Shown one piece after another: positions 23,463 to 31,614 of a stretch of DNA of 64,000 nucleotides. The stretch is from Spartinivicinus ruber (GTDB lineage Bacteria > Pseudomonadota > Gammaproteobacteria > Pseudomonadales > Zooshikellaceae), in the NCBI RefSeq assembly GCF_011009015.1, contig NZ_CP048878.1, positions 1,291,501-1,355,500 on the forward strand. Direction: 5' to 3'. Below the pieces are notes generated by a model, which searched no databases, was not told the DNA's origin, and was given only the letters and a program-made list of their open reading frames with translations. Made by a program: the position numbers and the translations under genes. Position 1 is the first letter of the stretch; every line of letters starts with the position of its first letter.

Positions 23463-24215
23463 ATGGCCATTTCATTAGCCAGTATCTCAAAAACCAACGG
23501 GATTAAGGCTCCACGGATATTGATTTATGGGACTCATGGCATTGGTAAAACCACCTTTGCCGCCGGGGCTCCGAATCCCATATTTTTATTTACCGAAGAT
23601 GGTTCCGGTCAATTAGCATTAAATTCATTTCCACTCCTGACGAATTATGTAGAAGTTATTCAAGCTTTAGCGGCTCTATATAATGAACAACACGAATTTC
23701 AGACCGTGGTGCTTGATTCACTGGATCATTTAGAACCCTTAATTTGGACCCATACGGCCCAGCAATGTAATAAAGACAGTATCGAAGACTTTGGCTATGG
23801 CAAAGGCTATATGGAAGCCTTACGTTATTGGCGTGAAATATTAGGTTGGCTGGATGCGTTACGTAACCAAAAAGGCATGACCTATATTTTAACCGCTCAT
23901 ACCCATATTAAACGTTTTGATAGTCCTGAAACGGATTCTTATGACCGCTACCAAATTAAGTTAAATGACAAAGCCAGTGGCTTAGTTCAGGAGTCAGTAG
24001 ACTGTGTGTTGTTCTGTAATTATCAGGTCAACATTAATAAAGCCGATGTCGGCTTTGGTAAAGAAAAAGCCCGAGGTATTTCCACTGGACAACGGTTGAT
24101 TCATACCGTGGAAAAACCCGCTTACATAGCCAAAAACCGTTTTAACTTACCCGAAAAAATGCCCCTTGCATGGGAGGCATTTACCAATGCACTTAACCCA
24201 CAACCCTCTGTATAA
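23463..24215 (+). CDS. Sak4-like RecA-fold ATPase (AAA_24)
   Basis: 250 residues. Walker A is GTHGIGKTTFAAG (about 23-35), Walker B is TVVLDSLDHLE (about 80-90). Later motifs are GKGYMEALRYWREILGWLD and the sensor-like YILTAHTHIKRF. This is the phage Sak4 / AAA_24 recombinase-like family, which works with single-strand binding protein in single-strand annealing. It is followed by a DUF669 gene, the common partner. Confidence 0.88.
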   Translation: MAISLASISKTNGIKAPRILIYGTHGIGKTTFAAGAPNPIFLFTEDGSGQLALNSFPLLTNYVEVIQALAALYNEQHEFQTVVLDSLDHLEPLIWTHTAQQCNKDSIEDFGYGKGYMEALRYWREILGWLDALRNQKGMTYILTAHTHIKRFDSPETDSYDRYQIKLNDKASGLVQESVDCVLFCNYQVNINKADVGFGKEKARGISTGQRLIHTVEKPAYIAKNRFNLPEKMPLAWEAFTNALNPQPSV

Positions 24216-24226
24216 GGAGAGTCATC

Positions 24227-24805
24227 ATGGCAAGTTTTGGATTTAATACAGGTGAATATGATCCTAATGCCGGATTTGAGGTATTACCTGCCGGTGATTA
24301 TATCGCTATGTTGGTAGAAGCCGATATTAAAGCGAATTCAAAAGGCACCGGCCAATTTATTAACTGTAAATGGTTAATTACTGAAGGCGAGTTTGCTAAT
24401 CGTAATATTTTTGATGCAGTCAATATTACTCACCAAAATACCATGGCGGAGAAATTAGGTCGGCAACGACTGTCGGCGATTGCTCATGCCATTGGGATTC
24501 CTGATGCGCAGGATACTGACCAGTTATTACAAAAACCCTGTGTGTTAACGCTTGGAATGAAGCGTGACGATAAATATGGTGAGCAGAATACCATTAAAAA
24601 ATTCACGGCTTATCAGTTTGGCATGCAACAACCGGCATCACCAGGCAGTTATCAGCAAACAGCTGTGCCAACCATGCCACCTCAAAATACAACACAACAG
24701 CCGGTTACTCAGGTACCACAACAACCCATGAATGTAGGTGGTCCTAATGGTCAGCCTGTGTTTAATACGCCCTCATCTGAGCAAGTAGCAAAAATAGCCG
24801 TTTAA
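24227..24805 (+). CDS. DUF669 protein (putative phage ssDNA-binding partner)
   Basis: 192 residues. The first 120 residues match DUF669: FEVLPAGDYIAMLVEADIK, GTGQFINCKWLITEGEFANR, NITHQNTMAEKLGRQRLSAI. The last 65 residues are a low-complexity tail rich in Pro, Gln and Thr (PPQNTTQQPVTQVPQQP), as in ssDNA-binding proteins with flexible tails. AAGGAG stands before the ATG. It closes the RdgC/Sak4 group; a hairpin follows in the next gap. Confidence 0.85.
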   Translation: MASFGFNTGEYDPNAGFEVLPAGDYIAMLVEADIKANSKGTGQFINCKWLITEGEFANRNIFDAVNITHQNTMAEKLGRQRLSAIAHAIGIPDAQDTDQLLQKPCVLTLGMKRDDKYGEQNTIKKFTAYQFGMQQPASPGSYQQTAVPTMPPQNTTQQPVTQVPQQPMNVGGPNGQPVFNTPSSEQVAKIAV

Positions 24806-24827
24806 TTATTTAAGAAAATATAAAAAA

Positions 24828-24882
24828 GCATTGCTTCGTTAACGCGGGTTCAGGGCTAATCGATAAAACAACGAAGCAATGC
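24828..24882. terminator. Long perfect hairpin, minus-strand terminator-like
   Basis: GCATTGCTTCGTT (24,828-24,840) pairs perfectly with AACGAAGCAATGC (24,870-24,882) around a 29-base loop. On the minus strand it is followed by six T. On the plus strand it lies between the DUF669 and nuclease genes and could also protect or process the mRNA. Confidence 0.6.
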
Positions 24883-25002
24883 AATATACGCAAGATTAAA
24901 AAACTATCTGATTGAGGATTACAAGAAAAGTATACCTCAACTGCAATAAAAAATTTTACTGAAAACGACACTTTTAATAGCCGGTAACCAGGGAGTGACC
25001 AT

Positions 25003-26043
25003 ATGCAAATTCCTGACGCCAGTAACACAACCGTTAATGCCATTTACCAACATTACGAAAAAAATGCTGATAGTGGTTTTCGGGCACACTTGGGCGCGTC
25101 CATTATTGGTAAAGAATGCCAACGGGCGCTGTGGTATGACTTTCATTGGTGTACCCCTAGCAATCATTCGGGTCAGCTATTGCGCTTATTTGAGACTGGC
25201 CAGTTAGCCGAAGCGCGCTTTGCTGAAAACCTAAGAGCCATTGGCGTACAAATCCATACCGTAGACCCAAAGACCGGTTTGCAATATCGGGTCGTGGCTT
25301 GTGATGGTCACTTTGGTGGCAGTATGGATGGCATTGGTCAAGGTTTCCCTGAAGCCCCAAAGACACCCCATGTCGTAGAGATGAAGACTCACAGCGAGAA
25401 GTCTTTTAAGGAATTAGAAAAGAAAAAGGTTAAGGAATCCAAACCCCAGCATTACACCCAAATGCAAGTCTATATGCACCTCGGCGGATTCGAGCGAGCT
25501 TTTTATATTGCCGTGAATAAAAACACTGACGAACTTTATGGTGAACGGGTTGAATATGATCAACAGCATGCCAGGGAGGCAATTGATAAAGCATGTAATG
25601 TGATTTTTTCGAGTGCACCACCGGCAAAAATTAACGAAGACCCGAGCTGGTTTAAGTGCAAGTTTTGCGACCACCAAGCCGTGTGCCATCAAAACAAATT
25701 ACCACCGGTTAACTGTCGTACCTGTATGCATTCTACCCCAGTGGCCAATGGTCAGTGGTTATGTGAGCGTTACCAACTCAATCCGACCGATGAGCAACAA
25801 CGCTGGGGCTGTCAGAGCCATATGTATAACCCACATCTGTTGTATCCCTGGGCGGAAGTACTGGATAGTGGGGATTACTGGTATCAGTTTGCTATCAAAG
25901 CCACAGGGGAAATCATTACCACTGGTGAAGCACCTGAACACTACAAGAGCAGTGAATTAAGGGCCGTTTCTGATTTATCACTATTAAACGATAAAAACGT
26001 TGAAGCGATCCGTGACCACTTTGATGCCAAGGTGGTGGCATGA
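25003..26043 (+). CDS. RecB/Cas4-like PD-(D/E)XK exonuclease with Cys cluster
   Basis: 346 residues. The nuclease core has GASIIGKECQRALWYD (about 28-43), the acidic GGSMDGIGQGFPEAPK (about 106-121), the VVEMKTHSEKSFKEL E-x-K motif, and QMQVYMHLGG. The C-terminal part has a four-Cys group as in iron-sulphur Cas4/AddB-type nucleases: KCKFCDHQAVCH, then CRTCMHSTPVAN and C in WLCERY. It overlaps the helicase gene by four bases, so a nuclease-helicase pair is likely. AGGGAG stands before the ATG. Confidence 0.88.
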   Translation: MQIPDASNTTVNAIYQHYEKNADSGFRAHLGASIIGKECQRALWYDFHWCTPSNHSGQLLRLFETGQLAEARFAENLRAIGVQIHTVDPKTGLQYRVVACDGHFGGSMDGIGQGFPEAPKTPHVVEMKTHSEKSFKELEKKKVKESKPQHYTQMQVYMHLGGFERAFYIAVNKNTDELYGERVEYDQQHAREAIDKACNVIFSSAPPAKINEDPSWFKCKFCDHQAVCHQNKLPPVNCRTCMHSTPVANGQWLCERYQLNPTDEQQRWGCQSHMYNPHLLYPWAEVLDSGDYWYQFAIKATGEIITTGEAPEHYKSSELRAVSDLSLLNDKNVEAIRDHFDAKVVA

Positions 26044-27665
26044 AACTCCGACCTTATCAGCAGGAAGCGATTCAGGCACTGATTGAATACTTTCATCGTG
26101 CCACTGGGAATCCGTTAATCTGTATTTCCACTGGTGGCGGTAAGTCGGTGGTGATAGCCGCCTGGTGTCAGTTGGTATTAAACCAATTTCCTAACCAACG
26201 AATCTTAATACTCAGCCATGTAAAAGAAATCCTGGAGCAGAATTACAGCAAATTAAAAACCCTGGCCCCTGATGTGGATATGGGGATTTATTCGGCTAGC
26301 TTAAAACGCAAAGACAAAGATGCCAGTGTCTTATTTGCCGGTATCCAATCCGTGTATTCCAAAGCGTTTGACTTAGGTCCATTCAATTTAATTATTGTAG
26401 ATGAGTGCCACTTAATTAACGCCGATAAAGATACCACTATGTACAGTCAGTTTTTTACCGATGCGAAAAAGATGAATCCCAATATTAAAGTGATTGGGTT
26501 TTCAGCCACACCGTATCGGATGAAATCAGGCTTATTAACTCATGGGGATAATGCTTTATTCCATGAGATTGTTTACGAAACCGATATTCAGCAATTAATT
26601 GATGATGGCTATTTATCGCCCTTAGTCACCAAAGGTGGCAGGCAGAAAATAGACCTGACTGGCGTACGGACTCAAAATGGCGATTATGCCACCAAGGATA
26701 TGGAAAAGGCGGTTAATAAAGATGATTTAACTGATAAAGCCTTGGCTGAAATTATGGAGTTAGGTGCAGACCGAAAAAGCTGGTTAATCTTTGGGGTATC
26801 GGTAAAACACTGTTTGGAAATTGAAGAGAAATTAAAAAAGCAAGGTGTCTCCGTGGGGATCGTCCATGGTAAGACACCTAATAAGTTAAGGGATAGAATT
26901 ATTACTTTGTTCAAACAAGGTAGTATACGTTGTCTAATTTCGCAAGGTGTTTTAACGACGGGATTCGATGCGCCTAGAACGGATTTAATTGCGTTATTAC
27001 GTTCGACTAAATCCGCTGGGCTGTATGTGCAGATATTAGGGCGTGGATTACGGATATCACCCGAAACCGGCAAGGCTAATTGTTTAGTGCTGGATTATGG
27101 CGGCAATGTTGAACGCCATGGGCCGATTGATCAAATCAAAGTGAGAAATGCCGGCAAGAAAAAAGAACCGGGTGAAATGCCTATTAAGGAATGCCCCAAA
27201 TGCCAGTTATTGATTCCTTGCTTTGAAAAAGAATGCCCAGATTGCGGGTATATTTTTCCCGCACAAGCCCCCCATAAAGCCACGGCCAGTAATAAAGCGG
27301 TTTTGTCTGCTATGCAACAGGCTGAATGGTATCCCGTGGAAGCGGTGTTTTATCAGCTGCATAGTAAGGCGTTTTCGAATAACTCAGTCAAAGTCACTTA
27401 TCAATGTGGCACTGAATTTTTTGATGAGTGGGTTTGTTTTGAGCACACCGGCTTTCCAAAACACCGGGCATTAACCTGGTGGGTGCAACGGGTCGGTTAT
27501 CAACCGCCATGCCCGAATGATTGTGATACGGCATTGGCCTATTTAAATAATAACAAGATCAAAACCCCATCCGCTATTCAGGTTAAACCGGAAGGCAAAT
27601 ACAAAAAAATAATTAATTACGAGTTTCTACCCGAGACAATAAAGGAAATGGCTTATGGAAATTAA
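26040..27665 (+). CDS. SF2 DEAD/DEAH-type DNA helicase
   Basis: 541 residues. Motif I is STGGGKSVVIAAW (about 31-43), motif II is IIVDECHLI, motif III FSATPYRM, motif V/VI QGVLTTGFDAPRTDLIALLR and QILGRGLRISP. A C-terminal zinc ribbon follows: ECPKCQLLIPCFEKECPDCGYIFP. This type accompanies phage RecB-like exonucleases and unwinds duplex or Holliday structures. It overlaps the nuclease gene before it and the small gene after it (by about ten bases). Confidence 0.92.
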   Translation: MKLRPYQQEAIQALIEYFHRATGNPLICISTGGGKSVVIAAWCQLVLNQFPNQRILILSHVKEILEQNYSKLKTLAPDVDMGIYSASLKRKDKDASVLFAGIQSVYSKAFDLGPFNLIIVDECHLINADKDTTMYSQFFTDAKKMNPNIKVIGFSATPYRMKSGLLTHGDNALFHEIVYETDIQQLIDDGYLSPLVTKGGRQKIDLTGVRTQNGDYATKDMEKAVNKDDLTDKALAEIMELGADRKSWLIFGVSVKHCLEIEEKLKKQGVSVGIVHGKTPNKLRDRIITLFKQGSIRCLISQGVLTTGFDAPRTDLIALLRSTKSAGLYVQILGRGLRISPETGKANCLVLDYGGNVERHGPIDQIKVRNAGKKKEPGEMPIKECPKCQLLIPCFEKECPDCGYIFPAQAPHKATASNKAVLSAMQQAEWYPVEAVFYQLHSKAFSNNSVKVTYQCGTEFFDEWVCFEHTGFPKHRALTWWVQRVGYQPPCPNDCDTALAYLNNNKIKTPSAIQVKPEGKYKKIINYEFLPETIKEMAYGN

Positions 27666-27888
27666 CCAGATGTATTTATCAAGAGAAAACAGAAAGGTTG
27701 TTGAGAGAATGAGGGAGTATATTAACTATTATAAGCTAGCCAAAGCAGATGGACGAAAGCCTGAAAGAATACAGTTAGAAATTAAACAATATGAAAGGCT
27801 TAGGAAAAATTTACTAACAAAGACTAACGGTAAATGTAAACCACCTTACACCCTTAACAATATCCCAGTTGTCCCGGTTCAACATTAA
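27655..27888 (+). CDS. Small conserved integration-module protein (77 aa)
   Basis: Starts inside the end of the helicase gene. The product is helical and basic, with a closing GKCKPPYTLNNIPVVP segment. A homologue in prophage B (38,117-38,335) shares MEIN, YIxYYxLAK, and CKPPYTxN. In both phages it is followed by the CsrA-like, excisionase-like and integrase genes. Function unknown. Confidence 0.7.
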   Translation: MEINQMYLSRENRKVVERMREYINYYKLAKADGRKPERIQLEIKQYERLRKNLLTKTNGKCKPPYTLNNIPVVPVQH

Positions 27889-27897
27889 GGAATCACC

Positions 27898-28203
27898 ATG
27901 TTAGCACTCTCACGAAAATACGGGCAGGCCATTTATATTGGTAATCATATCAGAATTTCATTAGGTGGGTTTAATCGGGAATCGGCCCGAGTAGGACTAG
28001 CAATCAATGAAAAACTAGAAATTAAGGAGGTGCCTTACGAACGTTATCAAAAGCTAGGTGACGATATTACCTTCTTTATTCGACATAAAGGTGGTCAAGT
28101 GTGTTTTTATTTTGATGCGCCGAGAGATGTCATCATATTACGCAGTGAGCTGGAAGCAAGAAATAAGAAAGTTAAACCCGAAAAATCATTAAATGTTGCT
28201 TAA
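27898..28203 (+). CDS. CsrA-like protein with an insertion between core strands
   Basis: 101 residues. The first strands match CsrA (MLALSRKYGQAIYIGNHIRI and ARVGLAINEKLEIKEVPYERYQ). The last strand and helix match the CsrA end (FYFDAPRDVIILRSELEARN), with the RNA-contacting Arg at residue about 82. CsrA is about 61 residues; the extra 30 or so lie between these parts. If RNA binding is kept, it would control translation of target mRNAs, perhaps integrase or excisionase just downstream. SD AAGG stands nine bases before the ATG. Confidence 0.6.
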   Translation: MLALSRKYGQAIYIGNHIRISLGGFNRESARVGLAINEKLEIKEVPYERYQKLGDDITFFIRHKGGQVCFYFDAPRDVIILRSELEARNKKVKPEKSLNVA

Positions 28204-28213
28204 GGAGAATGAA

Positions 28214-28408
28214 ATGCAACTTAAGTGGGTTAAGCTAAATAGGTATTTAGAACTATCTGGTGATACTCGGGATGCATTCGCTAATAAACAAAAGAAAGGT
28301 GTTTTTTTACGTGATCGTGAGTATCGAACCTGTAGTGATGGGCGAGTTTGGGTAAACCTTGAGGCAGTAGAAAAGTGGGCTCAAAAAAGTGAACCGAGGA
28401 GGCACTAG
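28214..28408 (+). CDS. Excisionase-like DNA-binding protein
   Basis: ATG 28,214 is chosen (AAGGAG upstream) because it gives 64 residues like the homologue in prophage B. The product matches small Xis proteins of the DUF1233 kind: QLKWVKLNRYLELSGDTRD, LRDREYRTCSDGRVWVNLEAVEKW. The winged helix would bend attP DNA for excision. Nearly identical to the B copy (about 59 of 64 residues). Overlaps the integrase start by one base. Confidence 0.82.
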   Translation: MQLKWVKLNRYLELSGDTRDAFANKQKKGVFLRDREYRTCSDGRVWVNLEAVEKWAQKSEPRRH

Positions 28409-29589
28409 TGAGCAGTAAGTTGCCTGTAGGTGTCAGTATTCGGCAAAATAACCGAACAGAGTCTATTCAAGTTGCCTTTTCTTATCGTGGTGTTCAGTGT
28501 CGTGAGACGCTTAGGCTTAAGCCAAATAAGGCCAATATTAAATATGCTGAATCGTTGAGATCAGAAATCGTTAGCAAAATTAACAGAGGCTTATTTAAAT
28601 ACAGTGAATATTTTCCTGAATCACCTAGATGTAAATTATTTGGTGAGGAGACTCGTGAAAATATCACTGTAGCTGAATTGCTTAATGAGTATACCGCTGA
28701 TTTATCTCGTACGGTTGAGCCCTCAACTGAGCTTCGTTACCGTCGCTCGATAGAAGGGCAACTACTGCCGGAGTTTGGTGATATATTAGCTACTGAGCTA
28801 ACGCCTAAGCGTATTCGTCAGTGGATTAAGTCAAAGGAGTGTAAGCGTAAGACAATTGCCAACCATCTTATACCCTTGGTTAAAGTACTTCGGCTGGCTG
28901 TTGTAGATGGAATTATTGCTAAGTCACCTATGGATTCTATCTCGCTTGATGATGTAGTTCATAAGGAGGCTAGGAGAAGTGACTATAAAATTGATCCATT
29001 TACACCGACTGAAATTGAAATACTGTTAAAGGCCATGGAAGGGCAGGTACACAATGCATATAAATTTGCCTTTTTTACGGGTGTTCGTACCAGTGAGCTA
29101 ATTGGCTTGATGTGGAATAAGGTGGATTTACCCAGAGGTAAAGTGCTGATTGATCAAGCTAAGGTAGAAAGGCAGATGAAGGGTACTAAAACCGGTGAGA
29201 AAGGGGAGAGGGAGATAGCTTTATTTCCGCCAGCATTGCAGGCTATTCAGGATCAACTGAAGTATACAGGGGAGGGCGAATACGTCTTCCATAACCCAAG
29301 GACTAATCAACCTTGGGATGATGATCAGCAAATAAGAAAGCGGGCGTGGATGCCTGCAATTAAAAGTACTAGGTTGCGTTACCGTAATCCTTATCAGACC
29401 AGACACACCTTTGTTTGCTTGATGATTGCCAGGAATGAAAACCTATTCTGGATTGCCAGCCAAATGGGGCATCAGGGTATTGAGATGATCAATAGACATT
29501 ATGGCAAGTTTATTGAGGAAGCTGGGGCGCAAAGTTCTTATGAGCCTAATCATGATTGGGGGGAGTTTGTGGTGAGTTCAGATGTGTGA
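28408..29589 (+). CDS. int: Tyrosine integrase with DUF3596-type arm-binding domain
   Basis: 393 residues. N-terminal arm-binding domain (about 5-80: VGVSIRQNNRTESIQVAFSY and RETLRLKPN), core-binding domain (VAELLNEYTADLSRTVEPST), and catalytic domain with Arg in FTGVRTSELIGLMW, HxxR in QTRHTFVCLM, MGHQG, and the nucleophile Tyr in NRHYGKF. The gene is GTG/ATG-coupled to the excisionase. It is a close paralogue of the B integrase, but its end runs nine residues further. The attachment site should lie just after it. Confidence 0.93.
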   Translation: MSSKLPVGVSIRQNNRTESIQVAFSYRGVQCRETLRLKPNKANIKYAESLRSEIVSKINRGLFKYSEYFPESPRCKLFGEETRENITVAELLNEYTADLSRTVEPSTELRYRRSIEGQLLPEFGDILATELTPKRIRQWIKSKECKRKTIANHLIPLVKVLRLAVVDGIIAKSPMDSISLDDVVHKEARRSDYKIDPFTPTEIEILLKAMEGQVHNAYKFAFFTGVRTSELIGLMWNKVDLPRGKVLIDQAKVERQMKGTKTGEKGEREIALFPPALQAIQDQLKYTGEGEYVFHNPRTNQPWDDDQQIRKRAWMPAIKSTRLRYRNPYQTRHTFVCLMIARNENLFWIASQMGHQGIEMINRHYGKFIEEAGAQSSYEPNHDWGEFVVSSDV

Positions 29590-29614
29590 AACCATCTTAT
29601 ATCGCTTCACTGTT

Positions 29615-29776
29615 GTGCTACAACTGCTGTCGGAATTTATGGCGGTGGTTGAACAGGCTTTTTTAGATTTGTCTACTCATGGCCATACGCCTGCTGGGCC
29701 TACTAATAAACTCAGCCTAATACAGCAGGCGGATAGTATTAATGAGCAGAATTCTGGTTTTAAAATAATGCTTTAA
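29615..29776 (+). pseudogene. C-terminal fragment of a V-type baseplate gene from another P2-like prophage
   Basis: The reading VLQLLSEFMAVVEQAFLDLS is identical in protein to the end of the visible V-type gene of prophage B (63,938-64,000). The DNA differs at eight of 62 bases, all silent. Upstream of GTG 29,615 the match stops. It ends with a normal stop at 29,776. It therefore is the tail end of a homologous gene, cut at or near the right end of prophage A. Confidence 0.85.
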
Positions 29777-30086
29777 TAAATATAAAATAAAAATGATAGC
29801 AGTTTTTGGAATAGATTAATTAACTTTTTATATTTTACTTGGCCTTGAAGTTGCTTCTGCCAAAAATTTAAACCCTATCTTATGTTTCTATAGTTATTGT
29901 GGAAGTCAATACATGGCTCTTCTTGCTGTTGTGATAAGAGTAAACCTTCAGTAATTACTAAGGAAAGGGAAGAAATTGTTTATAAGAAAATAGCTAAAAC
30001 TAGTCATTAATGCTAAGCAATAGTCGCAGACGAAATTGATCTGTCTTGCAATTATAACTTATTTTAAGCTTTATTAATTACAGCTA

Positions 30087-30116
30087 TTGATGTTTGAAAG
30101 TTTATTCGACTATACT
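30087..30116 (+). promoter_or_regulatory. Weak sigma70-type promoter before the RibA-like gene
   Basis: TTGATG (30,087-30,092) and TATACT (30,111-30,116) are spaced by 18 bases and lie 36 bases before the ATG of the GTP cyclohydrolase II-like gene. The rest of the gap 29,777-30,152 is AT-rich without visible genes. Confidence 0.5.
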
Positions 30117-30152
30117 TAAGTTGAGGTGTTTCTGAATTTGCAAGGAGTGCAT

Positions 30153-30794
30153 ATGAAAGTAGTACGTAAGTCATTGGGATTAGATTTGGTGGGAACTTAT
30201 CAAGGATTATCGCTAGGAGCATATGAAGTTACAAATCAAGATGGTCAATTGTCTTTTCATGCTGTTGTATATAACCCTCTTATTTTTGATACAAATCTAG
30301 TGCCTTTTTTTAGAATAAATTCAGCTTGTTTTAGCGCTGATATATTCGGTGATAATCGTTGTGATTGTAATTATCAGTTGCAACAAACTATGAGATTTTT
30401 TTTAGAAAATCCTGGTCTTATGATATATCATTTTAATCACGAAGGTCGAGGGGTAGGCTTTGTCAATAAAATAGAAGCATATAAACTTATGAAGAAAAAA
30501 AATATTGATACTTTCGATGCTCATAAATTACTAGGGTTGCCTGAAGATAGCCGGAATTACTATTATGCTGTTTTAATTCTAAATAATTTAAACATAAATC
30601 GAGTTAATCTTATTACGAATAATCCACAAAAATGTACATACTTAAAGACTCATGGGATTGATGTCTTAGAGGTAATACCTATAGTCAGTCAATGTAAAGA
30701 GCATGAAGCATGTCTTTCGTCAAAAGTTATTCACCAAAATCACCTACATTATAAAAACTTATCACCCAAAATATCTGATCTATCTCTTAATTAA
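30153..30794 (+). CDS. GTP cyclohydrolase II-like protein (RibA family, divergent)
   Basis: AGGAG stands before ATG 30,153. The 213 residues cover a whole RibA domain: zinc ligands Cys 59, 70 and 72 with the classic C-x10-C-x-C spacing, HEGRGVGFVNKIEAY (EGRG loop), DAHKLLG, the catalytic-type PEDSRNYYY (Asp and Arg kept) and LITNNPQK. Deviations from E. coli RibA: RVHSEC is RINSAC, the LTGD motif is FSAD, and EAN is DAH. So ring opening may be kept while substrate recognition is changed. It probably feeds a special pathway instead of riboflavin, as suggested by the SDR and SLOG genes next to it. Confidence 0.85.
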   Translation: MKVVRKSLGLDLVGTYQGLSLGAYEVTNQDGQLSFHAVVYNPLIFDTNLVPFFRINSACFSADIFGDNRCDCNYQLQQTMRFFLENPGLMIYHFNHEGRGVGFVNKIEAYKLMKKKNIDTFDAHKLLGLPEDSRNYYYAVLILNNLNINRVNLITNNPQKCTYLKTHGIDVLEVIPIVSQCKEHEACLSSKVIHQNHLHYKNLSPKISDLSLN

Positions 30795-30891
30795 TAATAT
30801 TTATTTGTCGAGGTTGACTATGCAATAGGTTTTATCAAGTAATTTAATAACTATTGAATTAGTGTAGGAAACAGTTAGCAGAGACCAGATT

Positions 30892-31614
30892 ATGCAAAAT
30901 CATACTCTATTACTACTTGGCGCTAATAGCTCATTAGCAGGTGCATTTTTAAAACAAAAGAAAAAAATTTCTCCTATATACATATTAGGTATAGATCAAC
31001 ATGAAAAGGAAAATTTTTCACAGCTATCAAATTATATGCAATTTAATTTTTCTTGTACATCAATGCAGGATGTATGGCAAAATCTTCCATTGGACTTTAC
31101 CCATGAATTAATATTTATCAGCTGTATAGGGCGGTTTGGTCATCAAGGGAGTCAGGTGCAAGGTCAATCACCGCTGTTAACAAAAGAGGTGCTGGAGCAA
31201 ATTAATATCAACTTGGTGTTTGTAACATCGTTTTGCTGTGAGCTTATTAATCGATGTATTAATTATAACTGCAAATGTCGTATTGTAATTGTTGGGTCAT
31301 CAGCTTCCTGGGTAGGTAGTAGAGATATTGGTTATGGTATTGCTAAGGCAGGTCTAAATGGATTGGTGATTAGTTTGTCAAAGTCATTTGCTGTTCAGGG
31401 AATCACAGTGTTAGGAGTGAATCCAGGAATTTTTGATTCTTTAATGTCAAGAAATGTCTCAGTTGAGCGTCAACAGTGTGCTATTCAGTCAACACATATA
31501 AAACGGGCAGGTCAGGTTGAGGAAATTGCAAAGGTAGTTAGCTATGCGGCATTTGAGGCACCTGATTATATGACAGGTGCTATTTTACCTGTTAATGGAG
31601 GGCAATATACTTAA
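30892..31614 (+). CDS. Short-chain dehydrogenase/reductase (SDR)
   Basis: 240 residues. The nucleotide loop is GANSSLAGA (10-18), a variant of GxxxGxG. The catalytic set is Ser in VGSSASWVG and Tyr 148 / Lys 152 in YGIAKAG. GVNPGIF follows, and the usual GAILPVNGG is at the end. It is an NAD(P)-dependent oxidoreductase. It lies 98 bases after the RibA-like gene in the same direction and ends with a four-base overlap into the converging SLOG gene. Confidence 0.88.
   Translation: MQNHTLLLLGANSSLAGAFLKQKKKISPIYILGIDQHEKENFSQLSNYMQFNFSCTSMQDVWQNLPLDFTHELIFISCIGRFGHQGSQVQGQSPLLTKEVLEQININLVFVTSFCCELINRCINYNCKCRIVIVGSSASWVGSRDIGYGIAKAGLNGLVISLSKSFAVQGITVLGVNPGIFDSLMSRNVSVERQQCAIQSTHIKRAGQVEEIAKVVSYAAFEAPDYMTGAILPVNGGQYT

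Larger units (their letters stand above)
1..29614. mobile_element. Prophage A, lambda-type head with P2 V-type baseplate; left end outside the window
   Basis: Contiguous phage genes: late morphogenesis and lysis genes on the minus strand (about 289-17,931), a PrimPol-helicase on the minus strand, and regulation, recombination and integration genes on the plus strand (20,857-29,589). The right boundary is placed where integrase coding ends and a fragment of an unrelated baseplate gene begins (29,615). The tail sheath, tape measure and fibre genes expected after gpV are not in the window. Packaging is probably lost, because the large terminase gene carries an IS and the small terminase gene a frameshift. 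Boundaries are inferred; no attachment core was identified for A. Confidence 0.85.
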
